Origin: an uncultured Pelagibacteraceae bacterium
GTDB lineage: Bacteria; Pseudomonadota; Alphaproteobacteria; Pelagibacterales; Pelagibacteraceae
DNA: 64,000 nucleotides
Assembly: GCA_902613065.1 (NCBI GenBank)
Contig: CACMFU010000004.1
Span: forward strand, 1-64,000
Direction of reading: 5' to 3'
The notes beneath the pieces were generated by a model, which did no database searches, was not told the origin of the DNA, and saw only the letters and a list, made by a program, of their open reading frames with translations. This document shows positions 52,324 to 60,813 of this stretch, piece by piece. The translations under genes and the position numbers were made by a program. How positions within the stretch are numbered: position 1 is the first letter of the stretch; each line of letters begins with the position of its first letter.

Positions 52324-53400
52324 ATGCAAATAGAACAATTTGATACAGGACTTAAAAATCAAAATAATTTTCAAGAATTAAAAATCACAGCTGAAGAAAA
52401 TAAACAAAATAAACAAATAGTTAGAAATTATTTGAACAATATTTACAAGATTGGACCATCTAAAATAGAAGAAAATTTAAGCAAATATTTTAGCGAGGAT
52501 GTAAACATTAAATGTTTTTTTCCATTAAATGAATTTAAAGGTTTGTCTAATTTTAGGGATAAATTTTGGACCCCACTTTTTGATGCGTTTCCTGATTTAG
52601 AGAGAAGAGAACAACTCGTTATAGGCGGAGCCTTTAGAGATAAATTTCAAGTTGGAACAATATCTACCTTATCAGGAATTTTTAAAAAGAAATGGCTAAA
52701 TGTAGAGCCAAATTTTAAAATGGTAAATTTAAGATGCTGTGAGATACACGAATTAAAAAACGATAAAATTATTGAAAGTCACATTTTAATCGACACAATA
52801 AATTTTCTAAATCAAGTAGGGAAGTTTCCAATAAATCCTTCAAGAGGGTATGAGGGCATTTGGATGACACCAATAAATACAGATGGTGTAAATTTTTACG
52901 AAAACAATTTAGAAGTTTCAAAAGCCACTCTAGATCAATCTCTTACTATGCAAAGAAGTTTAAATATTAAACCAGAATTAGAAGCATCATCTGACTCTGA
53001 TTTAAAAGAAAAACTTATTAATCACCCACAAAAAGATTTTTGGCATGAAAAAATGATTTGGTATGGACCTAGCGGTATAGGAACAGCACGCTCTTTGGAA
53101 GGTTTCATTGATCATCATCAACTTCCTTTTAGAAAAACATTTAAAGAAAGAAATTACTGGGAATTAGGACATTATTGTGAATTAGGAGATGGTAAATTTT
53201 CACTTACTGCTGGATGGCACAGTATACAAGCAGTGTATGATTCAAATGATTGGCTAGGATATAATTCAAATAAAAATAAAGTAACTATGAGAGTTATGGA
53301 TTTTTATCATCATGATGAGGGAAAAATCAGAGAAAATTGGGTACCGATAGATCTAGCGCATATATTAAGTCAGATTGGAATTGATATTTTTAAATCTTGA
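52324..53400 (+). CDS. Two-domain NTF2-like (SnoaL/ester-cyclase-type) protein, divergent copy
   Basis: Protein of 358 residues with two NTF2-like domains (about 30-170 and 205-358). Domain 1 has V-R-N-Y-L-N-N-I-Y, Y-F-S-E-D-V-N-I and F-P-D-L-E-R-R; domain 2 has G-F-I-D-H-H-Q-L-P-F-R, H-Y-C-E-L-G-D-G-K and I-R-E-N-W-V-P-I-D at the end. Related in layout to the protein at 50385 but well diverged. The ATG at 52324 lies outside the bicupin gene, unlike the in-frame codon at 52264. Function unknown. Confidence 0.7.
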   Translation: MQIEQFDTGLKNQNNFQELKITAEENKQNKQIVRNYLNNIYKIGPSKIEENLSKYFSEDVNIKCFFPLNEFKGLSNFRDKFWTPLFDAFPDLERREQLVIGGAFRDKFQVGTISTLSGIFKKKWLNVEPNFKMVNLRCCEIHELKNDKIIESHILIDTINFLNQVGKFPINPSRGYEGIWMTPINTDGVNFYENNLEVSKATLDQSLTMQRSLNIKPELEASSDSDLKEKLINHPQKDFWHEKMIWYGPSGIGTARSLEGFIDHHQLPFRKTFKERNYWELGHYCELGDGKFSLTAGWHSIQAVYDSNDWLGYNSNKNKVTMRVMDFYHHDEGKIRENWVPIDLAHILSQIGIDIFKS

Positions 53401-53413
53401 AAACTAAAGTTCT

Positions 53414-54700
53414 CTAATTTGAAAAACCATATTTTCGAAGTCTTACATCACCAGTTCTAGCATGAGCTTCCATACCTTCATATCTAGAAATTCTAGCAGC
53501 TGCAGCACCAACTTCTTTGTTAGATTCTTTATTCATCTTTTGGTAAGTGACTGTTTTTATAAATTTTCCAACGTATAAGCCTCCAGTATATTTTCCTGCA
53601 CCTTTTGTTGGTAGAATATGATTTGGTCCAGAGCATTTATCTCCATATGCAACTGTTGTTTCTTCACCTAAAAATAAAGAACCATAATTTTTAAGATTTT
53701 TTAAATACCAGTCTAAGTTTTCAGCTTGAACCTCCAAATGTTCAGGTGCATATTCATCACTCACTTTCATCATTTCTTCTTTGGTATCACACATAATTAC
53801 TTCTCCATAATCTCTCCATGCAGCATCAGCATTATTTCTGTTATGTTCAGGTAGTTCTTGAATAATTTCTGGAACTCTTTTCATAACATAATCACATAAA
53901 GATTTATCAGTAGTGTAAAGCCAAGCTGGAGAGTCAGGACCATGTTCAGCCTGTCCAACTAAATCATAAGCAATTATTTCTTTATCAGCTGTATGATCTG
54001 CAATAATGCCTATTTCGGTTGGTCCTGCAAACAAATCAATTCCAACTTTTCCAAATAAAATTCTTTTTGACTCTGCTACAAATTTATTTCCAGGTCCAAC
54101 AATCATATCTACTTCAGGATTACCAAAGCAACCATAAGCTAGTGCACCAATTGCTCCTATACCGCCAATGTTCATAATTACATCTGCACCACAAAGGTTA
54201 GCTGTATAAATTATAATTGGGTTTGCACCATTTGAATCTTTTGGTGGACTTGTTGCAATTACATTCTTTACTCCTGCAACTTTTGCTGTCGTGACACTCA
54301 TTATAGCAGAGGCGATATTGTTATATCTTCCACCTGGCACATAACACCCAACAGTATTTACAGGTATTAATTTTTGTCCTGCTATTAAACCAGGTGATAA
54401 TTCAACTTCTGAGTCTTTTCCAAGATTTTCAAGCTGGTGTTCTGCAAACTTCCTAACTCTTTCATGAGAAAACTGAATATCGTCTTTAATCTTTTGATCT
54501 AAGGTTTTATTTATTTCTTCAATTTTTTCTTTGCTAATAATTATATCACCTTCATAATTATCAAATTTTTTTAAAATATCTTTAACCCCTTGGTCTTTTG
54601 TTTTTTCTAAATCTTTTAAAATAGAACTTACTTTAGTTCTTGTTTCATCTTCACCTGTAAATGCAGTTTTTTCAGCTTTTTTTATATAATTAATTGCCAT
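53414..54700 (-). CDS. Histidinol-dehydrogenase-family protein, HpsN-like
   Basis: NAD- and zinc-dependent alcohol-to-acid dehydrogenase of 428 residues. Zinc and catalytic residues are complete: Q250 and H253 (G-Q-A-E-H-G), E320-H321 (A-P-E-H-L-E), D354 (G-D-K-C) and H413. It differs from biosynthetic HisD in V-G-C-Y-V-P-G-G-R-Y near 117-126 and L-Y-V-G-K-F-I-K-T-V-T-Y near 375, features I associate with the HpsN branch that oxidises dihydroxypropanesulfonate to sulfolactate. No histidine genes are adjacent; a phosphate acyltransferase precedes it by 59 bases. The sulfonate substrate is an inference. Confidence 0.75.
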   Translation of the reverse strand: MAINYIKKAEKTAFTGEDETRTKVSSILKDLEKTKDQGVKDILKKFDNYEGDIIISKEKIEEINKTLDQKIKDDIQFSHERVRKFAEHQLENLGKDSEVELSPGLIAGQKLIPVNTVGCYVPGGRYNNIASAIMSVTTAKVAGVKNVIATSPPKDSNGANPIIIYTANLCGADVIMNIGGIGAIGALAYGCFGNPEVDMIVGPGNKFVAESKRILFGKVGIDLFAGPTEIGIIADHTADKEIIAYDLVGQAEHGPDSPAWLYTTDKSLCDYVMKRVPEIIQELPEHNRNNADAAWRDYGEVIMCDTKEEMMKVSDEYAPEHLEVQAENLDWYLKNLKNYGSLFLGEETTVAYGDKCSGPNHILPTKGAGKYTGGLYVGKFIKTVTYQKMNKESNKEVGAAAARISRYEGMEAHARTGDVRLRKYGFSN

Positions 54701-54759
54701 TGTCTTTCCTCTAATTTTATAAATGTTTAAATTATAAAAGATGTTTATTCAACAGAAGT

Positions 54760-55671
54760 TTAATCTAAAGCAACAACAGCTGCAGCTATAGAAGCAAGTC
54801 TTGCTGTCGCATCATCTGATCTACTAGTTATAACAACAGGCACTTTACCTCCAACAACTACACCTGCTGCACATGCTCCCATAAAATAAATCATCATTTT
54901 TACAAGCGCATTTCCAGTTTCGACATTTGGAACTAATAATACATCAGCTTCTCCAGCAACTATATTCTCAATTCCCTTAATAGAGGCAGATTTTTTTGAA
55001 ATGCTATTGTCAAATGCTAAGGGTCCAAAAATGTCAGCATTAAAATTTTCTTTACTTGCCAATTCAGTTAATTCTTTAGCTTCAACCGAACTCTGTACAC
55101 TATCAATTACTTCTTCTGTTGCTGAAAGGACAGAAATCTTTGGTCTTGGAATATTAATTCTATGACTAAAATCTATAACATTTCTTAAAATATGCATTTT
55201 AGTTTTTAGGTTAGGAGAAACATTCAATGCTCCATCGGTTATGATTAATGGTTTATCATCTTTTTGTAATGTCATATGCCAAATATGACTTAGTCTTGTT
55301 TTTCCAATTAATTTATATTCTCTTTTAAGAACTTCTTTCATCAATATATCAGTATGAATATGTCCTTTTACAATAATTTTTATTTTATCTTCCGATGCAA
55401 GTTTTGTTGCAATTCCTGCTGTATTATTTTCAACTGGCTCATTAATTATTTCAAAATTTGATATGTCAAATTTAAGCTCATCTGCGCATTCTTGTATTTT
55501 TTGTTTATCACCTATTAATATTGGGGTGATCAATTTTTCAGAGACAGCATCCATTACTGACATCATTGGTAATTTTTTACCTGCATTTACAATGGCTGCT
55601 TTTACACCTCTTTTTTGATGAGCTATATTAAGTAGATTTACAGGACAAACTGTGGATTTATCAGATAACAT
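54760..55671 (-). CDS. Phosphate acetyl/butyryltransferase family protein
   Basis: Enzyme of 303 residues exchanging acyl-CoA and acyl phosphate (PTA_PTB family). T-D-G-A-L-N-V-S-P near 155 matches phosphate butyryltransferases; L-L-V-P-N-V-E-T-G-N near 250 and P-V-V-I-T-S-R-S-D-D near 284 are core PTA_PTB signatures. The length fits Ptb (about 300), shorter than full Pta. In sulfonate users Pta-type enzymes process acetyl phosphate from sulfoacetaldehyde; whether this one does is unknown, and xsc is not in the window. Confidence 0.8.
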   Translation of the reverse strand: MLSDKSTVCPVNLLNIAHQKRGVKAAIVNAGKKLPMMSVMDAVSEKLITPILIGDKQKIQECADELKFDISNFEIINEPVENNTAGIATKLASEDKIKIIVKGHIHTDILMKEVLKREYKLIGKTRLSHIWHMTLQKDDKPLIITDGALNVSPNLKTKMHILRNVIDFSHRINIPRPKISVLSATEEVIDSVQSSVEAKELTELASKENFNADIFGPLAFDNSISKKSASIKGIENIVAGEADVLLVPNVETGNALVKMMIYFMGACAAGVVVGGKVPVVITSRSDDATARLASIAAAVVALD

Positions 55672-55755
55672 ATGAGTTTAAATATTTGTTATGGTTCTAA
55701 ATATCAATATTTTTTATTACGTTCGATATAAAAATAGTTTAAAATTGAACAAACG

Positions 55756-56604
55756 ATGGAGATAGTTACAAAAATTGCACCTATAGCGTTAGCCCTTATA
55801 ATGTTAGGTCTTGGATTGGGCTTATCAACTAGAGATTTTTTAAGAGTTATAAATAATCCAAAAGATTTTACAGTCGGAATAATTTGTCAATTAATCCTTC
55901 TCCCAATCGTCGCTTATATTTTACTTTTAATATTAAGATTACCAGTTGAATTAGCATTAGGATTAATGATTATTGCTGCAGCTCCTGGAGGAGTAACATC
56001 AAATGTTTTAACAAAATTTGCGAATGGAGATGTTGCATTATCTATTTCGTTAACAGCAATAGTTAGTTTAATTAGTATTTTTTCTGTTCCATTTATTGTT
56101 TTTACTTCAGCAAAATTATTAGGTGTAACTGATTTATCTTCAGATATTACAATGACTGGTATTGCTCTTAAAATGGCACTAGTTGTATCTGTGCCAGTAA
56201 TTCTAGGAATGATAATTAGAAGATTCGCTGAAAACTTTATTTCCTCTAATATTAATATTGTAAATAGAATTACAGGTATTTTATTTATTGTTGTATTTGC
56301 AGCAATATGGATTGAGGAAAGAGAAAATATAATATCATACTTAGGTCAAGCGGGTTTAGCTGTTTTGATATTAAACGTAGTCATGATGACTTTGGCATTT
56401 TACATTGCAAAAGGTTTTGCAACTGGAATACCACAGAGAAAATGTATTTCTTTAGAATGTGGATTACAAAATGGAACTTTAGCTGTATTTGTAGCAACAC
56501 AAATTTTCAATGATGTCGCTTACATGGTTCCCACAGCTGCTTATGCCTTAATAATGTATATAACTGGATTTATATTTATATACATTCTTAAAAATTCTAA
56601 TTAA
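55756..56604 (+). CDS. Bile acid:sodium symporter (BASS) family transporter
   Basis: Sodium-coupled carrier of 282 residues with nine to ten helices. The family motifs A-A-P-G-G-V-T-S-N-V-L-T near 78 and E-C-G-L-Q-N-G-T-L near 236 form the sodium-binding crossover regions. Length is short for the family but complete. BASS proteins carry organic anions, including pantoate, pyruvate and sulfated compounds; in this sulfonate-like region an acidic substrate is plausible. Its 3' end overlaps the convergent regulator by 8 bases. Confidence 0.85.
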   Translation: MEIVTKIAPIALALIMLGLGLGLSTRDFLRVINNPKDFTVGIICQLILLPIVAYILLLILRLPVELALGLMIIAAAPGGVTSNVLTKFANGDVALSISLTAIVSLISIFSVPFIVFTSAKLLGVTDLSSDITMTGIALKMALVVSVPVILGMIIRRFAENFISSNINIVNRITGILFIVVFAAIWIEERENIISYLGQAGLAVLILNVVMMTLAFYIAKGFATGIPQRKCISLECGLQNGTLAVFVATQIFNDVAYMVPTAAYALIMYITGFIFIYILKNSN

Positions 56605-57559
56605 GATTTATTTGATTATAGGTTCTTTTTATAAAAACATTTATTGATTTTATATTTTCATCTTGAATTTTTGACATATCTTTAAAATTTTGTTTACTGA
56701 CATCAAAATTTATCAATTTATTTTTGTCTAAAGAAATAAATTTGTTTTTTGTTAATTTTTTAATTTTTCTTACAACAGTTGGTCTTGGTATACCTGTTAT
56801 TTCAGAAATAGACATTGCATTAATTCCTTTTATTTTTTTATTGATAATTTTATCTCTCCATTTATCTAAATAACTATCAATTCCTTTTAATTGCCTTCCA
56901 ATTTTTGAATTATTATTTAAAATTATAGTTGCTAAAATAGTAAATATTTCCATATCACCAAAATAATTTTTCCACCTTAAGCAATAAGGGAATAAAAATT
57001 TATAAAATTGATACCAGCAAAATGAGAAATTATGTTTTATTAAGTTATTAATTTCATTACTGGACATTTCATTTTTTATAACTTTTTCTTCTTTTAAAAT
57101 TTGACTAAAAACAGACAAAAGTGTGCATATATTTTTTAATGTATCATTTGGCTGTGTTGAATTGTAAGCACTTCTATCTATTTTAATCTTCTTACCTATT
57201 TTCTTAATTATTCCTTTTTTTTCTAAGTATTTAACCTTTCTTCTTACGCTCTCTTTTGGAATTTGAAGATCCTTTGATATTCTTATAAGGTTAATTTTCT
57301 CAATCTCTAATGTTTTATCATTATAAAAATTATTGAAAGTAATATTTAAATTATTTCGTCTGTAAAAATCAAACTGCTTACTAATCAAATAAATTAGAAT
57401 TGTGTAAGTATCTATATCTTTGAACACTTTATAAGCACCGATTGTCCATTCAGACATAAGTTTTAAAAAAAAAGGACTTAAAATATCAAAATGATTTTTG
57501 AAAATTTTATCGATCAGCTCATCATCTAGTTCGGAATTTACACTTGGTAGCTGCTTCAT
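56597..57559 (-). CDS. Probable transcriptional regulator with two winged-helix domains
   Basis: Basic protein of 320 residues without a family I recognise. It contains two related helix-turn-helix units: residues about 92-125 (I-S-K-D-L-Q-I-P-K-E-S-V-R-R-K-V then L-E-K-K-G) and 249-283 (I-S-E-I-T-G-I-P-R-P-T-V-V-R-K-I then L-T-K-N-K). Each is preceded by a similar helical region, so the protein looks like an internal duplication (halves about 1-150 and 165-320). It is the only clear DNA-binding regulator in the window. Its upstream region holds a pair of direct repeats and a short palindrome. Confidence 0.65.
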   Translation of the reverse strand: MKQLPSVNSELDDELIDKIFKNHFDILSPFFLKLMSEWTIGAYKVFKDIDTYTILIYLISKQFDFYRRNNLNITFNNFYNDKTLEIEKINLIRISKDLQIPKESVRRKVKYLEKKGIIKKIGKKIKIDRSAYNSTQPNDTLKNICTLLSVFSQILKEEKVIKNEMSSNEINNLIKHNFSFCWYQFYKFLFPYCLRWKNYFGDMEIFTILATIILNNNSKIGRQLKGIDSYLDKWRDKIINKKIKGINAMSISEITGIPRPTVVRKIKKLTKNKFISLDKNKLINFDVSKQNFKDMSKIQDENIKSINVFIKRTYNQINLN

Positions 57560-57569
57560 AATGTATCAA

Positions 57570-57620
57570 AACCCAATTTGAACAATTTTAAAAGTTGAGT
57601 CAACCCATTTTGAACAGTTA
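57570..57620. promoter_or_regulatory. Direct-repeat operator candidate between regulator and small membrane protein
   Basis: Two near-identical elements, AACCCAATTTGAACAATTT at 57570 and AACCCATTTTGAACAGTTA at 57602, lie 32 bases apart (about three helical turns). Between and into the second sits the palindrome GTTGAGTCAAC at 57594-57604. The arrangement suits a protein with two DNA-binding units. Confidence 0.5.
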
Positions 57621-57660
57621 AATTCTGTAAATTTTTTTTACTATATGATTAAATAATTTA

Positions 57661-57867
57661 ATGAGTACTGAAAGCTTAAACAGAACATCTAATATTGAAA
57701 TACCTGAAAAAAAACCAAGAGTAATTCGAATGTCCCCTCGTAAAGTAAATATAGATGTTCTAAAGAAACGAGTAATCACTGAAAAGAAAAAAGAGGCACT
57801 TCAGTCAAAAATAATAATACTTTCAGTCTGTTTATCTATTGGAATACTAGGTTATTTTGCAGGTTAA
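57661..57867 (+). CDS. Small tail-anchored membrane protein
   Basis: Protein of 68 residues: a highly basic soluble part (residues 1-48, with many Lys and Arg) and one C-terminal helix (I-I-I-L-S-V-C-L-S-I-G-I-L-G-Y-F) ending in A-G. It would sit with the basic part in the cytosol. No family recognised. It is divergent from the winged-helix regulator, shares the repeat-bearing 101-base gap, and overlaps the end of the convergent dehydrogenase by 4 bases. A real gene is likely because the frame uses a clean ATG and the gap upstream looks regulatory. Confidence 0.55.
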   Translation: MSTESLNRTSNIEIPEKKPRVIRMSPRKVNIDVLKKRVITEKKKEALQSKIIILSVCLSIGILGYFAG

Positions 57868-58874
57868 TTAGCTAATAGAATATCTAAATCCTTTTTAATA
57901 TTTTTTGGAATTTTTATAGATTTTTCAGAGTTTGTTTTTGTTCTTAAAAACTTTTGCTCGCCAGGATAAAAGATTTTTTGTCCTTTTAAATTAGGTATTT
58001 TTTTTATTCTTTTAATATTTTTTTTTATCTCTTTTTTATAATCTTTAACAAATAGATTGTCTTTAAATGCTAAAAATAAGTGACCGATATTTTGTGGCCC
58101 AGAGAAATCATCAAATGGGTCTTTTACTTTGCCACCATGATTACTTCCAACAAATACTCCAGTTAAAATATCTACCATCCAAGCTAATCCAGATCCTCTA
58201 AATCCAGCTATTGGAAGTTGTACCCCAGCTAGAGCTTCTTTTGCATTTGTAGTTGGTTTACCAAATTTGTTTAAAGCAACGCCATATGGTATTTTTTTTC
58301 CTAACTTTTCTGCAATCCTAATTTTACCTCTATTAATCATTGACATTGATGTATCCAGTATAAATGGAACCTTACTATTTGTTTGAGTTCCAAAACATAT
58401 TGGATTAGTTCCAAAGACTGATTTTTTTCCACCGAAAGGCGCAATAGCTGGAGGAGCATTTGTAAATGCGAATGTTATTAAATTTTTTTTAACCGCTTGC
58501 TCGACGTAGTATCCAGATAGACCGTAATGTCCGCTGTTTTTTACAGCAACTAAACCAATCCCTGTTTTTTTTGCATTTTGAATAGTTTTTTTAATAGCCT
58601 CATCTGCTGCAACAAAACCAATAGAATTATCAGCATCAATTATTGATATAGATTTTGATATATTTTTTACAGTTATTTTAGGTCTCGGATTAATGACTTT
58701 TTTTGAGATTCTTTCACAATACATTTTTAAACGAGACAATCCATGAGAAGGCGCACCTACAAGCTCTGCATTGATAATTGCATTTGCACAAATAATAGCA
58801 TGATTTGTTTTCAACCCTCTTTTTATAAAAATTTTTTTAATAATAGATTTAATTTTTGTATTATTTACAGACAT
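57864..58874 (-). CDS. Malate/L-lactate dehydrogenase (LDH2) family oxidoreductase
   Basis: NAD(P)-dependent 2-hydroxyacid dehydrogenase of the LDH2/MDH2 fold, 336 residues. S-H-G-L-S-R-L near 53, the G-L-V-A-V-K-N-S-G-H-Y-G block with catalytic His near 115, P-F-G-G and G-T-N-P-I-C-F near 140-160 are family hallmarks. Known members act on malate, lactate, ureidoglycolate, sulfolactate (ComC type) and delta1-piperideine-2-carboxylate. Being the last gene of the taurine-type transporter unit and near an HpsN-like gene makes a sulfonate substrate attractive, but this is inference. Confidence 0.82.
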   Translation of the reverse strand: MSVNNTKIKSIIKKIFIKRGLKTNHAIICANAIINAELVGAPSHGLSRLKMYCERISKKVINPRPKITVKNISKSISIIDADNSIGFVAADEAIKKTIQNAKKTGIGLVAVKNSGHYGLSGYYVEQAVKKNLITFAFTNAPPAIAPFGGKKSVFGTNPICFGTQTNSKVPFILDTSMSMINRGKIRIAEKLGKKIPYGVALNKFGKPTTNAKEALAGVQLPIAGFRGSGLAWMVDILTGVFVGSNHGGKVKDPFDDFSGPQNIGHLFLAFKDNLFVKDYKKEIKKNIKRIKKIPNLKGQKIFYPGEQKFLRTKTNSEKSIKIPKNIKKDLDILLAN

Positions 58875-58887
58875 TAATAGAATGAAA

Positions 58888-60813
58888 TTAACCTTTACCT
58901 CTCCAAGGTATAGTCTTATCTATAATTTTTCTCAAAGTTACGTCAAAAAGAAGACCCAACATACCCATTATAAAAATTGTGATCCAAATTACTTCATATT
59001 GAAAATACTTTTTGGCAACATTTTCAACAAATCCAATTCCAGTTGTACCTGCTAAAAATTCTGCTGCAACCAAAGTTCCCCAACACATACCAACCGCCAC
59101 TCTAATACCTGTTAAAATTTCAGGTAAAGAATTTGGAAAAATAACATATCTAAGTATTTGTCTTTTAGAAGCACCAAGAGAATGTGCTGCATGTATTTTA
59201 GATAGCTGTGTACCTGATGCTCCAGCTCTAGCTGAAATGATCATTATAGACAATGAAACCATAAATAATAAAAATACTTTTCCAGTATTATCAATACCTA
59301 AAACCGAGATTATTAAAGGAGCCCACGCAAGTGGAGGTACTGGTCTATAAAGTTCAATTAATGGATCAAAGAAACCTTTAGCAAATCTATTTAAGCCCAT
59401 GAAAAGTCCTAATGGTACACCAATCAATATTCCAAAAACTAATCCAAGAAAAACTCTTAAAAATGAATCCCAGATATGTCCATATGGAACAGGAATTTTA
59501 AATAATTTAAAATCACCTGTAACAATTTTTAAAACTTTACCTTTAAAATTTTGCTTAACCACACCATCTTTAGTGTGAACCGGATATTCTCCTGGCAAAA
59601 CATCAGCTATCCAATCTGGCAATATAAAGCCAATTATTTGGCTTACATCCATCATATCAATCCAAAGAAGTGGGATATTTTTGTAACCTACACTTGGCTT
59701 AGACATTAAAATAAATTTATTAAGTGTATCTGAGGGTTTTGGTAACCATCTACCTGAACCTTGCTCTGAACAACTAGGACCACTTGCAACTATAGTTCCT
59801 GCAGGGAATAAAAGAATGTCAATTAATCTTAAACCCCCTTGCTCAGTTTTTTGAAGATTATCAAATTCAATAATTGCATTTTGCATTTCATTAAGAGCAT
59901 TTGGTGGATAAATACTTGCAAATTCAATTCTTCTTGCAATTTTTACAATGTTTTTTGCGTAAGTAGATGCCACTTCCTCAGTGTCATCTAAATTTTTTCT
60001 ATATAATTTTATCTCTGATTTAAGTTCTTTTATTGCATTTTTGAATTGAGGATTATGGTTTCTTAATTTAAAAAATTTATCGTTAATTTTTTTTAATTGT
60101 TCAGCTGCAGCGTGAAATTTTAATCCTCTATCTGTTTCAGGCACTAAAGGCACTTCAATAGTATTTTCTATTGATCCTGTTCCGGCACTTACAGTTACTA
60201 TGCCCCAGCTTCCTTGCTCAGCAATTGCTTTTTGTCTTTCATTTTTTTGCTCTGGTGTTTCAAATGGATAATCTTTCTTTTGAAAATTAGTGCTTAACAA
60301 TCTAATTTCATCAGTCATCTCATCTATTTTAATTTTTGTGTTAATCTCCATTAGATTATCGTTAGTAAGTAATGGAATTAATTTGTTTGTTTTATTAATA
60401 AAACCAACTAATGCAGTTTTCTGTATGTTGCTTAAATCTGGCGAATTTTGAATTTCTAAACTTATTTTTTTAAGATTTTTATTTTCTATTTTTATTATTG
60501 AAGTACTTTTGAATTCTCTTTCTTCAATTGGAAATTGATATTTTAATCCTAATAAAGACTCATTTATTTTTGCGACCTGACATAATTCATTTGCTGATTT
60601 TGGATAAAATCCTTTTGCAATATCCCAAGAATAATAAAGCCAAACTAACAATATTGCACTGCTTCCGACAATTATCCAATGAGTTCCACCTTTTGCTCTT
60701 TCTGGATTTCCAAAAACTGCATCAACTTTTTCAGTTTTTATTAAACGTCTTCCATAAAGTATGCACCCGATAATTGATACGACAATTAATATTGTTATTA
60801 TTTGAGTAAACAT
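58888..60813 (-). CDS. tauC: Taurine/nitrate-type ABC permease with a long N-terminal extension
   Basis: Inner-membrane permease of 641 residues. Only the last 210 or so are the TauC/SsuC-type domain, with coupling loop S-L-G-A-S-K-R-Q near 545 and P-x-x-L-P-E-I-L-T-G. Normal TauC has about 275 residues. The first 420 residues hold two helices (about 5-22 and 46-63), then a long polar region with coiled-coil-like heptads (about 100-320), a short hydrophobic stretch near 330-345 and a P-S-C-S-E-Q-G-S-G segment. I know no family for this part. It touches the ATPase gene directly. Confidence 0.8.
   Translation of the reverse strand: MFTQIITILIVVSIIGCILYGRRLIKTEKVDAVFGNPERAKGGTHWIIVGSSAILLVWLYYSWDIAKGFYPKSANELCQVAKINESLLGLKYQFPIEEREFKSTSIIKIENKNLKKISLEIQNSPDLSNIQKTALVGFINKTNKLIPLLTNDNLMEINTKIKIDEMTDEIRLLSTNFQKKDYPFETPEQKNERQKAIAEQGSWGIVTVSAGTGSIENTIEVPLVPETDRGLKFHAAAEQLKKINDKFFKLRNHNPQFKNAIKELKSEIKLYRKNLDDTEEVASTYAKNIVKIARRIEFASIYPPNALNEMQNAIIEFDNLQKTEQGGLRLIDILLFPAGTIVASGPSCSEQGSGRWLPKPSDTLNKFILMSKPSVGYKNIPLLWIDMMDVSQIIGFILPDWIADVLPGEYPVHTKDGVVKQNFKGKVLKIVTGDFKLFKIPVPYGHIWDSFLRVFLGLVFGILIGVPLGLFMGLNRFAKGFFDPLIELYRPVPPLAWAPLIISVLGIDNTGKVFLLFMVSLSIMIISARAGASGTQLSKIHAAHSLGASKRQILRYVIFPNSLPEILTGIRVAVGMCWGTLVAAEFLAGTTGIGFVENVAKKYFQYEVIWITIFIMGMLGLLFDVTLRKIIDKTIPWRGKG

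Noticed and set aside
59012-59350. 112-residue plus-strand open frame
   Set aside because: It lies opposite the conserved permease core of TauC, with repeated Pro/Ala/Ile patterns typical of shadow frames.
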